A stretch of DNA of 64,000 bases, taken from Diadema setosum (taxonomy: Eukaryota; Echinodermata; Echinoidea; Diadematoida; Diadematidae). A model generated the notes under the pieces. That model made no database searches, was not told the DNA's origin, and saw only the letters and a list, made by a program, of their open reading frames with translations. Location: assembly GCF_964275005.1 (NCBI RefSeq), contig NC_092705.1, positions 22,344,480 through 22,408,479 on the forward strand, given 5' to 3'. Every line of letters starts with the position of its first letter. Within the stretch, counting starts at the first letter, position 1. Shown in pieces: positions 11,901 through 26,900 of this stretch. The position numbers and the translations under genes were made by a program.

Positions 11901-14900
11901 CGCTTTCCTTTTCTTATATAAAAATTTCATTATAGCTGAACAGTAAAGTAAATAAAGATATATACATGATAATTTGGGGACCTGAATTCTTACTTTGTTG
12001 TAACAAGAATTCCATTTTAACAGTAGTGCACTCTAAGGCACATGATGGTGAGATGGAATCAGATAGGATGGAAGAAAAAAAAAAGTAGCAGTGGAAAATA
12101 GACATGGATGGAATGTAATAATGGTGGCAAACTGATATTTTGCTTCCATTCTCCCCTTTGCAGCCTCACCAGTCTCCTCCAGTGATAGAGGCATCAGCAG
12201 CGATTCTCATCGAGGTCTTCCGTTGGGCATCCCAGCTCCCGGATGTTGCCCGAGAGCTGGCCACGGGTCACATCCCTGCCTTCCTCAAGACCCTTGTGGA
12301 TTGTGATGCCGAGGTGAGTTTAGCATCCCCTTCAATTCCCCTTTGCTTCTTCTATCCCTAGGCAGTTACCTGAGAACACCAAAATTAAGATATATGCATA
12401 GTGTCTGTGTCATGATACCATGTGTCAAACTTAAAAAAAAAAAAAAAAAATGGCTCCTTGCTTTTATGACTAGAGACAAAATACTAGAGACAAATATTTC
12501 TCTTGTGCCATCTTTAGTGTCCCCTTCTCTTTACAGAACAACTTAAGATGCTAGTCACATTCTGGTCCTAAAGCAAAGTGATTTAACCTCTGTTAACCTG
12601 TTGAGGATGGACTGATTTTGCTACAACATGCATTTCCCATAGACACCTGCCCGAGTAAACTCGGGACTCGTCCTCAATGGGTTGAACAGTAGATGGGGGG
12701 AGTTAGGATAAATGTTTCAGACATCATGTTGAAGATGATACTGGCTCTTTGCGCTAGTATCCATCATCTCCAGATCAACTCACCACGGATTATGTGTTTC
12801 TTTGCAGTGGACAGCTCCCAGTCTTCGCCTACTGTCAGCCTGCATGCGCTGCTTCCCAGGCCCCTGCGCCACCGTCAGCTACATCCTGGAAGATTTCATC
12901 ATAATGCACCTGACCAATGGTCTGCCACACCTTGCGAGGGTAAGAAATATCGAGATGAGGATTTTTGTTATGAAAATTGTAGTGACTTAACTTTTTTAGA
13001 TATGAACAGCCAAGTTCTCTCAGGTGAATGTTACTATTTCTTGCCAAACTCATGCTATATATACTTTGTATCTCTTTCTATTTGCTGGAGTAAAAATGCT
13101 TCGTGAAAATGATGATAATTCTTGCATTTGCTTCTTTAGCTTTTAAAAGTAAAATGTCTAGGATACTGTGGTTTACTGCATGTTCTTTGTACTGTTTTTG
13201 TGTTGTTACTACTACTACTACTATCCGCAAATCACTATTATCTGGACGCGTTCCCGCAGTGAAGGACTTTTTTTTCATCCAAAAATTGAGAAAAAACCAG
13301 TGACTTTAACATCTTTTCATGGAACTATTTCACTAATTTCATAAGATGTGCATGATAGGTTTCTCAATATCTAATGAGGTAAAACATGTATGATTTTCAC
13401 ATAAAGATATACTTTGCTGCTGCTGCTGCTGCTTCTACTTCTAGATCTGCTGCTGCTGCTGCTGCTGCTACTACTACTACTTCTACTTCTACTGCTACTA
13501 CTACTACTTCTACCTTCTACTGCTACTACTACTGCTGCTACTACTACTATGTAGCTACTACTAACTACCACTAGTACTATGTAATTTCTGGTATGGACTA
13601 ACTGCATGTGTGGGGCATGTTGTAAATTTTCAGCTGTCACAGCAGTGTCTCCCTCTACTGGCCAGGCTTGGCGGAGGCGGGTCAGGAGGGGTCAAGCACA
13701 GAGAGGCCTTCTTGGAGCTGGTCAACAGGCTGCTTCACACACTGAGGATGAAACTTGCTGACCTGTACGCTGACTTCTACGGTGGTGAGCAAAGTAACTG
13801 TAGAAGCTACTGTAAACGTCTATATTTTCGCACGATTAATTTTTTTTTTTTTCACTGAGCCGCTCAAAAACATATTTGCGCTGCACGATTGTCAACCCAT
13901 TAATAAAGATGTACAGAGCATTTTGTGAAGATATTTTTGAGGGTATTAGAATTAGTGCTAGCTGAAAGTAGTGCAAAATGCGCAAAATTTGATGCACTGT
14001 GAACAGTTGTGTATTTACAGTATCAGTGATTATTGTTAGTTATACTCTTTTGGTTGTACATGACATTCACCACTTTGTTGTTGTTGTTGTTGATTGCAGT
14101 ATCTTTCTTTGTGGTTAATTAGAGTTCATCTAATATTTAGAATTAGATTCAAATTCTTACTGCTTCAAACCAGTGACATGCAGATATGTCCATCATGTAT
14201 ACATATACGTGGGACTGTGCATTGTATGTGACCTTTCAACTGTAAAAATACACATCTGACAGATAGGTCTGTGTGGCTTGATTGATGTGACAGCCTGTCA
14301 GTATTGACCAGCCGGATTGTTTTCTATGAAGGGTTAGCTGCAATGTTTGCAATAAACAACACAGAGATGGTATAAATGAGATAGCAATGTACACAAATGG
14401 AGTCTCCTACACACTGATTCATAATTTTGCCTGTAATTAAATCCTGAGTATGTTCTTCCGTTAAACTCTCTAAAAAACTTTTCTCAGATCTTGATGACCC
14501 CAAGAGTTCAAACAGTAACGTGGAGCCCCTGCGTCTCCCGAAAGTCCCCGCCGAAGAACCAAAGAGAACCTTCCAGCTTACAAACCACATTGAGACGCTC
14601 TGCTGCTGTCTACAGTACATGCTCAGGTACCGCCATGCTCTTCATCCAGAATTCAACATAATCCTTGTTGCTCTGAGTCACGTAACTTTCTCCTGGTGCT
14701 TGCTGGTCTTAGAAAGAAATGTAGGCACTTTGAATGCACGTGACATGACCACTGTGTGTGCTGATTCATGGTTAATGAATTAGTGTGTGTTTTCATTTGC
14801 TCTGAGTCACGTAACTTTCTCCTGGTGCTTGCTGGTCTTAGAAACAAATGTAGGCACTTTGAATGCACGTGACATGACCACTGTGTGTGCTGATTCATGG

Positions 14901-17900
14901 TTAATGAATTAGTGTGTGTTTTCATTTGCTCTGAGTCACGTAACTTTCTCCTGGTGCTTGCTGGTCTTAGAAACAAATGTAGGCACTTTGAATGCACGTA
15001 ACATGACCACTGTGTGTGCTGATTCATGGTTAATGAATTAGTGTGTGTTTTCATTTGAAAAAAAAAAATCACAATCTGTACACATTGACAGTCAATGTGT
15101 ACAGATTATGATTTTTTTTTTCTTCAAAATCCAACAGGTAGCTTCAGCTGTGCATATGCTTCCTGTGAATTTCAAAACATGGCTGGTATAATCTGGCCAA
15201 GTACCAAGAATAGATTTGATTTGAAAAGTCAGACTGAAAATCTCTCGGTCTTTACTTTGTTCATGAGTTTATAGAATTAACAAAAGTAAAAAAAGATTTT
15301 ATCAATATCTACAAGCTTTAGGGAAAAGAAAAAGAGCAGAGGAAAATGTTCAGATAAGAGAACATACATCCCCCCCTGCCCCCACACAGAATGATTTTAC
15401 ATCAATCCTCCTTTCACCATACATGCACAATTCATCCTAGTCTATTGAACTGACTGATTTCTTTAGAATTGTGTATGACATATATCCAAATGTTATTCAT
15501 TTTTCTTAATTTTTTTGTAGATTACATTCACTTTTAAGTTATTTTGTAATACATGGGTTTTTTTTTGAGTTTGAGAAACTCTGGGCAAAATTCTGGCAAG
15601 CTTTAGGGTTGATAATAGAGTAACCTTAATGAATGAGAACATATAACTTGCATAGATTTGGACAAAAATAACAAACCAAATTTCTACTTTGGGAGAATAG
15701 ATTATGCTCTCATTGACCAGGTGTGCCATTTCCTGATATCAGTATGAGTGTCTGTTCATCTGATAGAGTTTAGAATATCATTGTGTTTTTCTCTTGTTTT
15801 TAACCCCTCTTATTTCACAGTGAACATTTCCCCGAAGGTACCATGGTTCCACTGAAGGACATTCTTGACTTCATCTCAAAAGCCCTGGATGTCACATGCA
15901 ACTCAGTCGTGAGTACATCATGTGGAGGCAATTGTTGTTTGTGGGTGTAGATGTTTTATTGTGGCGTACCTGATGTTATGATCTAGTAATTGTTGATGGA
16001 TGAATTTTTACCCCTTTCTGTGCCCAGGTGTGTAGTTTAAAGCCACCATTTACCATTTGCAGATTAAAAACAAACAAACAGCTTTCGTGCTTCAAAATAG
16101 TTCTAAAATGTGAGTTAGGGATAGAAATAACCAAATCGAATGTAAAAATGTTAATCAGTATAATCAATGTGAAGTATTGTTGAATATACAACATGTGAAC
16201 AATGTTTTTATTAAATTATTTCTAGAATAAACCATCTGTGGATTATTGAGAAAATTTGTGATATCTGCTTATATTTGTGGCTTTACTGCAAAATTTTTGT
16301 ATGGTGGGATGTTTTGTGATACAACTGAACTATACTTATGCATCAAATACGCTAACTCAAACATTTTTTCTATCGCTGTTTCCAGTGGCAAACGGTGGCT
16401 TTAACTTGCCAAGCTTTTTCATCAGCATTCAGTAATCCATCCAAACTTGATCTCGTTGTAGAATTTGACTAGTAAGCTCAATTAGATGAAGCAATGTGCC
16501 TCATGTCCAACAGGAAGCGAGGCCATGGTGACACAATAGGGATTAGGGGGATTAGATAATCTCTACTATTTGTGACCCTGCATCACAAAACCAACTAACT
16601 GTCGCCAGACAAAGATTTTTAGTTAAAGGGACTGTACAATACTGGTTGAGGTGGGGATTCATGTTTTGAACATTCCTAAGTGAGATAATGAGAAACCTCT
16701 TATGAAATATGAAAGAGCATGTAATTTTAAGAAGGATTCAATGTTTATTTGATGAAAATTGGTTTTCAAATGGCCGAGATATCCAAAAAAGTGATAGTAA
16801 TAAAAGACTACAGGCCATGCCTTTTATTAGGATCTCTTTGTTTCACCTTGTTTTTTGATATCTCAGCCATTTCAAAACCGATTTTCATCAAATAAACATT
16901 TGATACCCATTAGAATTGCATGCTCTTTGACATTTCATAGAGTGGTTTCTGAATTTCTCACAAAACGTTAAAAGCTAAATCCTCACCTCGTCCAGAACTG
17001 TACACACCCTTTAAGGGCAGATTTTAAAAGAGCAGACTCTGAGCTTTAAAATGATGCATAACTCAGCTCAAATGGACTCTCCTAACCTATCCATGTATTG
17101 GAAAGAAAGCTCACACTCTGGAAAAGTGAGAACAGAGAAATGAGGCTCTGAAGTACAGGGTCTGTTCAAGCACTTCATCTTTACTAAACCGTGCTAGCTG
17201 TGTGATGGATGTGACAAAAAACAGAATGTCCATCAGACTAACAACAATGAAGGGATTATAAGATTAAGCTGAAATTAAGCATGCTTTATTAACACCCTTT
17301 CTCCATGATTACTGCTAACTTTCACAGCAGTAGCATCATCTTTTCTTAAGTTATTAGAGTAAAAATTTAAGAGTGTGCAAAAGGTTTTTAAGAAATGATG
17401 AAGGGACTCCTTAAGACAGACCTTATTACAGTACTCTCCAAAAAAGTGCTCTAGAAAAACTGCTGAAAACACAATTATCCTGTCTGTTTTATGATCCCAA
17501 AACTTTAGCATAATAAAGAAGAAAATTTTCTCTTTTAGAAAGTATGACAAACTCAAAACTGGCAAGGTTGACCCATTTCACCTACTTTCAGTCCTCACAC
17601 AAAATCAATGTGTGCGACTTTTTGTTTGTTTTGTGATGCAAAGTCACATTTGATTTTTCAGTAGTTGCCAGACACCTGTGCCAATCAGCAAACACAGCAC
17701 AGTAGGGGATAAAAATGACTGTAGAGTGTAATGTTACGGGTACAGAGTGCTGACCGCTTGGCATTACTGGCTGCAATGGCCATTCAATCACACCATTCCA
17801 TCATGCAAGAGCCAACTACCCCAAAGCCACCATGTGTCTTGTTTATTACCTCTGCCAAGGGAGGGGTTATGTTTTTATTACCATTTGTTTGTCCGTGTGC

Positions 17901-20900
17901 AAAATAACTCAAAAAGTTATGAACGGTTTTGGATGTAACTTGCAGGAAAGGTTGAGAATGACACAAGGAACAGATGATTAAAGTTTGGTACTCATCTGGA
18001 ATTTTCATGGATTTTATGAAGTATTTTTGATATTTTGGCAGGTAGGGTCAATGAACTTGGGAATTCAAGCTGCAAATTTTTGAGCTTTTCACATGCGCAC
18101 AAAAGTGCACGTGCTAGTTTCTGCGAGGGCGAGGCGCACCGTGCAGCTGGTAGTAATGACGTAACACAAGGTTTCTATGATTGGGAAATCGGGCGATTTT
18201 CAGCATGTATACATCCGTAGAAATCATTGATCTCTATAGAAGAAGAAGATCAGTGGTGGAAATGAGCTGTTTGGCAGAGGTCTGCACTCTCAGAGTGCTT
18301 CTCTAGTTGTATACCTTATCAGCTTGTGGGTGAGTAAGGTGCAAGTTAGCATGATATGAAGAGCATACATAGTTTATGTGCCCCTTTCCTGCAAAAGTCA
18401 ACATTTCATATACACAAACCTAATTGAAATTATATATATTTATTGTGTACAGACCAATGGGATATCATTATGATAAAATCCTAGCCTCTTCCAGCGGCAT
18501 ATATCCAGTGAAATCATGAAATTTAATTAATATTCTTTCACTTTTTTGCTTTATGTGTGATTTTGGTGCAAACTTCTATCGGTCTGATCATCTGATTTTA
18601 CTCTATTGAAAATCAACTTCGATATGGGGTAGAATTGTACTTGAATGCTTCAAATTCATGCAAGCAGGGAAAAAATAACTGCGATTCGTATATGAATCTT
18701 GTTGTTGTTGTTTTTGTATTTATTATGATGTGTTCAGGCAAGCCATGTGACAATGGAGAATTCCATGCTGGCATTTGTCATACCAAGAATTCACCAGGCT
18801 GCTATTCAAACTCTGACATCAGTTATCAAGAGGTACAGTTGTATGTAGTGCTAACTGTCATAAGATTTAGGATGATGTGAGGTACATGCGAGATATTTAC
18901 ATGTATATGGTTTGTCTCTATTTGTATGAACAAGTCAAGAGTAACTTATTCTTTATAGCTGAGTATGAAAACTAGTCAAACTCTTATGAAGTCTTTTTTT
19001 TTTTCTATTGTGATCAGTTTGGCCTGAAGAACTGATGGTACCTCTTGCTAGTCTGTAATACAATGTAGACAAACCCTTTGCAAACATTTCAAACCCTTTT
19101 GCTCCGATCTGCCCTTGAGTGTGAGGTGTGTGTGTACTGTGTGTGTTTCTCAAACCCTAAAATAATACTTTAATCCCAAGAATTTAAATCATTTATGATA
19201 TTGGAGTTGCAGCCTCAGACCTCTTGTTACATGACAAGTTGAAAATTATGTATGTAGACAGTTGTTTTTTGTATCGCACATTGTAGGACTCTTGTTAATT
19301 CTTGCAGGTTTATCACATGCTTTGTGCATCTTAACATATGATATGTTTTCCCTGCAGTTGCTGTGCAAATCACTACAATGACCGTATCAACCAAATGTAT
19401 ATCAACGTTTTGGGATGGACCAATGAAAAGCGGCTGCACTTCAGGTAAAATATGACATATGTTTCTTCATAACTTTCATTTGCCATAAATACAGCATTTT
19501 CCCACATTCTGGCTCACTGTTTCAGATCAGATTAATCACAAATTTCGCTTTGATTCGGAAACAGCGCTCTACGCAGTACGACATATTCTTCCATAGTCCA
19601 GTGGCTAGAGGCGGCAGGAGCATCATCTGGCCTCGCAGAGCAAGCTGGTGACAAGCTTGTCGGTTGGTGCATCAACGACGCAAGTCCGGTGTCTGTCACC
19701 ACTAAGGTGAGTGTTGGTTGTTGTTAAAGGTAAAACATAGTTTCCATAATTTAATATAATATATACTACTCAAAAAAAGTTAAGGACCACTTTTTAACGT
19801 ACATAAAGATGTAGAGACTAAAGACAGAAAATGCATTTGAATCCACATTTGTACCACTTCACAATGGGCCCACTTTTCAGGATATGCAATAATGCGAGAG
19901 ACATCATGCAACAACTGAAACCACCCATGTGTGAAATTGTTACAGGGTGTTTGAGGAGATTCAAGACAGCCATATTCGGGTATTTCTAGAAATACAGCAC
20001 CCGGTTTGAAAATTGTATACACACATTAAAAAGTGGTCCTTAACTTTTTTTGAGTAGTGTAATATAATAATGATAATTTCCATAAACATAATTTTGTAGT
20101 CTAATGTATCGTCCATCATCTGCCGAAATTTTGAAGCTATATGATCAAAGGAAAGGCAAAAAATTAGCATTTTTCTGGGCCATGATTTTACAGCTTTCAA
20201 CGGAAGAGAAACATGTCCGAAGATTTGGATTTAGCACCTCAAATAGACTCAGCCCCTAGCAACAAGGGAGTGATCTTATTGGTCAGTGTGTTGCATCCTG
20301 GTTACTGATTGGTCATGGCTTGAATGAACATCGACGAGGTATTACTAGGAGCATGCCTTCCATGGTCAAGAGGTGAAAACTGTCTTACCTCCCCTTGATC
20401 ACGATTGCGTCGGAAGGAACATTTTGAAGGCGGTGTTCTCGAAATGCTGATTTCTTGACCACTCAACATGCTCTCATAAAATCATCTGTATATCTGCAAC
20501 CGAGTCATTTTATGAGACTTGTCATATATGAAATTACAGTGGAAGAGTAAGGGAATAATGCCATGTCATTTTCAAAGAATCGACTTTCCCCGACTTTCAG
20601 ATCCTTTTGTTGTAGCGGGTCACAATTTGACTCTTGTACGTTTTGTAGAACTCTGATATGTACATGTACCGTATGTGACAAATAAAGCACACTGCTTATT
20701 CGGGGGGGGGGGGGGGGGGGGGGGGGCGGGTGGAGGGAAGCACCTGTAACACAAGGTACAGCATGACAGAGAGAAATATGCATTTGAATAGTGTCTGGAC
20801 TAAAGTAGATACTTGATAGGAGTAAAGTCACATGATTTGATAATGTATTCCTATAAATTATGTGAAAAAAACCAAACTCTGCTATTTGCTAAAATCTGAT

Positions 20901-23900
20901 AAGTGTATTGCTAACTTTCCTTCCAGCTGGCTGCATCGGTACAGATGAAAAGTGACAAGAAAGGAGGGAAGCTAAAGGTGAAAGGTCAAACGGGAGAGAG
21001 CAAAGAAGATCCCCCCTTGAGAGAAACGATGGTCTATGCTTCTCAAAGGCTTTGTGTTGCTGCTTTGAAAGGTATGGCAGAAGTGAATGAAGAGGAGAAG
21101 TGAAGTAAATACGTAATGTATTGTGACATATCAGAAGTTATCAAAAACTGGATGTGTCTCAAATGTTAAATGTAAGCAAGACTCATTTTATTGTTTGAAT
21201 CCATTTTTCAACTATGAATATTGAGCAATGTCAGTAGTCAATTCCATATGTGCTAAAGAATGAATTAGTGTCACTTTTGTTCTTTTCCCCTTAACTTTTC
21301 TGATTGTATGAGATGACCTTCAACTTATTAGATTAAAAAAAGTGCAGAGATGTGAGAGATTTATTGTGATTATTGTTGTAGGATTATAAAGAATCATGGT
21401 GATAGAGCTTTTTTGAAATTTTTATTGACAGTGTCCATTTTATCAAGAGATTTGCTACCTTTCTGTGAATATTTAAGAATAAATGTTTGTAATTACACTG
21501 GTCTCATGTATTATTCATGATTGTATAATTGGGAAATCTATGCCAGGGAAAAGACATGGTTTATGACAAAATGATGTTTCTCTCTCTCTCCGCTTAGCTC
21601 TATGGCACTTAGTATTGACCGGTGGAATGAAACTGAAGACCAACTCCTACGAGGTGAGTCTAAAGCTGGTGTACAGCCTTCTCAACCCAATCCACATCCC
21701 AAATTTAACTCTTTTGTGTGCCACCTCTGCGCACTCGACTCATTCGACTTCTTGCCAACTTTGCATATTTTGCCCAACTGTGCACAGTTAAAGCTGATCG
21801 ATAAATCGCAGTATGCCACAGTTCATTGAAAGCATCACACAAGATTCCATTCCGCACATATATCTACATCATAGCAAAGCCTGCAGTTTTTCCCTACAAT
21901 TTTACTGTACTGCATTTTAGCATAAACGCTTCTATCAAAAGTTACATATCTTTGAAGAACAGAAAGTTTTCCTAAAGTGATTGAGCATTGCAGTCTCAGA
22001 ATAATGTGGTACAGAGAGGGTCAACACTATGGCACACAAAGAGTAATAGGGACTGTACAGTACTGGTTGAGGTTGGGATTCATGTTTTGAACATTCCTAA
22101 GTGAGATAATGAGAAACCTCTTATGAAATATGAAAGAGCATGTAATTTAAGAAGGATTCAGTACCTCAAGGGTATTCATTTGATGAAAATTGGTTTTGAA
22201 ATGGCTGAGATTTCCAAAAAAAAGCGATCCTGATAAAAGGTGGGACCCATCTTTCATTAAGATTGCTTTGTTTTACCTTGTTTTCATCAAATAAACTTTG
22301 AATTCCGCTTAGAATGGTATCCTCTGTACTATTTCATAAGTGGTTTCCTGGTATCTCAAAATAAGTGAAAAGCCAAATTCTAATCTCCACCAATACTAAA
22401 CCATCCCTTTAAAGTCCAATAACATGTCTGCTTCAAGTTGACTGTATAAACAGCGTAAAATCAAACAAATGTGATAACTGAAGTATCGTCCGAATCAGAC
22501 ATGATATAAAAAAGTCATGGAATATTGAAAGCTTCACTTGCTTTGCTGATAAGACACAAATTGCCAGAGGTGATGTCATCCCCACACAACTCTCCCTTTG
22601 GATTGCACACAGAAATGTTATTGCTATTTAAAGGACAAGTTCGCCTTCATAGACATGTGGGCTGAGTGAATGCAGCAATATTAGTAGAGCACATCATTGA
22701 GAGTTTGAGGAAAATCGGACAATCCGTTCAAAAGTTATGAATTTTTAAAGTTTCTGCTCACTCAAGGCTGGATGAGAAGACTAGTATAGCTTGTGATGTC
22801 ACATGAGTACAACGATATAAAGAAAGAATAAAGAAAATTCAACAGATTTTCACTTTTCTCGCATAACAAAAGAACACTTGACTTCTCTCTTTCAGAAGGC
22901 AGGGGAAATAATATTACCCAGAACATATGTCAGTAACAAGTCGAAGAAATGTGCACTTTATTCAAAAAGTAAAGTTTTGTGAAATTCTCTTTTTATTTTC
23001 TTTATATGGTTGTACGCATATGACATCATACACTGTAGTAGTCTTCTCATCCAGAAGTGACTACGCAGATGCTTTAAAAATTCATGACTTTTGAACGGAT
23101 TGTCCGATTTTCCCCAAACTTTCACTGATGTGTTCGACTAATATTGCTGCATTCACTCAATCCACATGTATATGAAGGTGGACTTGTCCTTTAAAGTAAA
23201 ACATAGTTTCCTTATGCCTGCAGAAACTGTTGATCTCTGCTGATCTCTGCTGTGAAATGGACACATGTGCAAAAGGAATGTTAGAAAAAACACTGTGATA
23301 ACTCCGTTTCTGTTGGGCAATAACAAAAGTGCCTAATTTGTAGCCAAAAAGGTACACAGAAAGAATTGCAATTTAGGAGCATATCCAATCATGGTTGCTG
23401 CATAATGTTTTATAATGAATAACAGGAAATGCCCAGTAAATGACACACATTGCTCCTTCAATGAAGTTGGCATACCCTCCGTATATTAAAGACCAGAGGA
23501 CTATCAATTACTTAAAAGTCAGAAATACTGTAAATTGGGGAATTTTCGCAGTCTTGAAATTTTTGCATAACCAGAAACTAGCGCGAAAATAAAAGCACAC
23601 AAATATTTTTGCTTGCTATATGTTGCAGTAGTTGATGTCTTGATTCCGCCGAATTAAAAACACTTGAAACTCTTCTATACAATACAATACAATCAGATCA
23701 TTTATATAGCGCCCTTACACAGTCAATGACTGGTTTCACAGCACTTTACAACATTCAGTTACAGATAGGCATCAAAAAGGAAAGTCTTAAGATTCTTCTT
23801 GAAGACATCAAGGGATGGGGAAATGCGGACGCACCGAGGTAGATCATTCCACAATCGCGGTGCAGCCGTCACAAAAGCATTGTCCCCCGCTCTACTGATT

Positions 23901-26900
23901 GTTTTGGGTACATGGAGTAAGGTGCTATCTGCACTTGAACGTAGTCCAGGGCGAGCAGAACAGTATGGGGTGATCAGAGATCTAAGATAAGTAGGAGCTT
24001 TCCCTTGAAGACACTTGTATACAATTGTCAAGATCTTGAAAGCAATGCGCTGTGCGACTGGTAGCCAATGTAGCTGCTTCAGCAAGGGGGTGACATGATC
24101 GCGCCTACGGCACATGAAGATGAGTTTTGCGGCACGATTCTGTACCCTCTGAAGGCGCTGGACCTGCTGGGAATTGATGCCATAAAGCAGCGAGTTGGCG
24201 TAATCCAGTCTGGATGCACAGATGGCTCTGACTGCATCCTCACATGCTTTCTTGTCAATGAATGGTCTAATGCGAGCGATGTTGGACAGATGGTAATGCA
24301 GTCCGCGACAGAGATCCGTAACATGCTTGTCCATCTTCAGTGCAGAGTCAAACTGCACACCTAGACTCGTTGCTGACAGCTTAGCTCTGATAGGGATGTC
24401 TGAGATGGTAAGCGTGACATTCTCTAAACGATGACGGGATTGTGTACTAGCAATTACCACAAACTCAGTCTTGTCACAGTTGAGCTTCAGCATATTGTCT
24501 TTCAACCACCCCTGCAGATGTTCAATGCACCCGGACAGTGAAAGAAGAGCTTGTTTTACAGACTCAGGGGTTTTAGGATCCGCAAAAGCATACAGCGTCA
24601 CATCATCCGCGTACGACTGGACATGCACACCGTCATACTGCTCAGTTATGTCTTGTAAAGGATGAGTGTACATGCAAAAGAGTCTTGGGCCAACCACTGA
24701 CCCTTGTGGAACACCGTATTCCAAGGACTCAGGAGTGGACAATTCACATGCAACTCTACATCTACTGGTGCGGCCTGACAAGTAAGAGGCAAACCAGGAA
24801 TGTGCGGTGCCTGTGATGCAGAACAAGTCAGATAGTCGACGGAGTAAGATGGCATGATCCACAGAGTCAAAGGCGGCCGAAAGATCGAGTAAAACAACAA
24901 AAGCAACAAGTCTTCTGTCCAAAGCTTGAAGGATGTCACTCTTCATCTTCAACAGTGCCGTCTCTGTGCTATGATCTTGTCGATACGCTGACTGGCAATC
25001 ATTGTTCAGGTCATGCAGTTCCAGGTGCTCTGAAACCTGGGCCAGTGCTGCCTTTTCTATTATCTTTGACAGGAAGGGTAGGTTCGATACAGGTCGATAG
25101 TTCTTTAGATCATCTCGATCCAGGTTTGACTTCTTAATTAAAGGAGTGACAATCGCTTCCTTAAGACATGATGGGAATTCACCAGAATCTAATGACGACC
25201 TGACTATAGACACGATGTAAGGTAGAAATGTGTCCATGCACTCCTTCAGCATCCACATTGGCAAAGGGTCAAGTGAACAAAATTTGTTTGGAGATGAGGA
25301 GATAAGTTTACGCACCGTATCAGAAGAAATAACATCAAATTCAGAGAACTCGGCAACACCTGACGTTAGTCCACTGGCTGTCTTATCTCCAGCACTACAT
25401 GTCGAATTTGCTGATGAGGAAACTGATAAAGTCAGGGTCTCACGTATTTTCACTACCTTCTGCTTGAAAAAAGTTGAAAATCTGTTAGACAGATCAATTG
25501 CTGAGACATGACATGGCAGAACCGATGGCTTTCTATTCAATAGAGAATTGAGGGCACGGAACACAGTCTTGGTGTCAGCATCACGCAATTGGTCCATGTA
25601 GAATGAAGACTTCTCTTTGCGAACAAGTCTGTCAAGGGTATGAATTTGCCTTAAGTACTTGGCGTAATCAGCATCACTGCGACTTTTTCGCCAAGATCGT
25701 TCAAGCCTGCGTCGGGTACGTCTGGCACAATAGATATTATCAGTATACCATGCTGGACGAGAACAATTTCTGCGCTTCCTTTCAGCGGCCGGGCATAGGT
25801 CATCCAGTACTTTAGTGGTGGTGGAGTCGTAGAATTCAGCTTGATCACTGGGCGAGCTATCAAAAGGAAACTGCACGAAGGCTTCTGCAATCCTTGCATT
25901 AAACTCATCCTTATCCAGCATTCGAAAGTTACGAGAAACAGATATTTCATGCTGTGACTTGGGTGTAGCTACATCCAGAACACAACTCACGAAATGGTGA
26001 TCAGAGTACAATTTTTCATGGATTTGACATTTTTTCACAAATGACTCGTCATTGGCTCTCGAAATGATTAGATCAAGAGTGTGTCCACACTTGTGCGTTG
26101 GGCCATGTACATGCTGTTGGAGACCAGCTTCTTCAAGAGATGAGAGAAACTGAGTTACATCAGGCTTGTTAGGAATGTCTACATGTATGTTGAAGTCTCC
26201 AATTAACAGGAGTTTACCAGAACGTGTGGTCAGCTCTTTGACTAGCTCATCAAAATCTGCAAGGAAGTCACGTGTCTTCAGCCTGTAACGTGTGGACGGT
26301 GGAGGTCTGTAGATCAGAACATAGCTCACCATTTTTGCAGGGTCAGTAGCACAGACTAGTTCGTAAGTGTTGCGTTTAGGACCAATGTTGACAGTAGAGA
26401 GGTTAAGACCAGTTCTATAGATAACAGCGACTCCACCCCCATGGGTGTTATCTCTGTCACGTGATGCATTGATAAAGGTATAGCCTGAGGGTGTGCTCTC
26501 ACCAATCACAACTGGATCCTCACTCCTCAACCATGTCTCAGTCAGAAACATGATATCAACATTGTTCTCCAGTATGTAGTCGAACAAAAGAACAGATTTA
26601 TTTCTGAGCGAGTTACAGTTCCAGAGATGAACATTGAGTTTATCATACCTCTCCCTTTGAACAGATACCAGATTCTTGGTGTGTAATCTACGTTTATGGG
26701 AATGTACTGGTTCTCCACAAGCAGTTACTAGCACCGGAATTGTACTGTTATTCACTTGAGAGTATACATACTTTTGTTGCAGTCGACCATTTTGTGCTTC
26801 ACAAGTGCCAGTCCTATTACGAATATGTCGTCCACCTCTCCTGCCTCTCATGTGACTTATACCTAGCTCCATGATGCGAGCATAAGTATCCGGGGGTAGA

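Noticed and set aside
14653..15072. 139-residue - strand frame with a 43-residue repeat
   Set aside because: It is the translation of a 129-bp intronic minisatellite; the open frame follows from the repeat length being a multiple of three.
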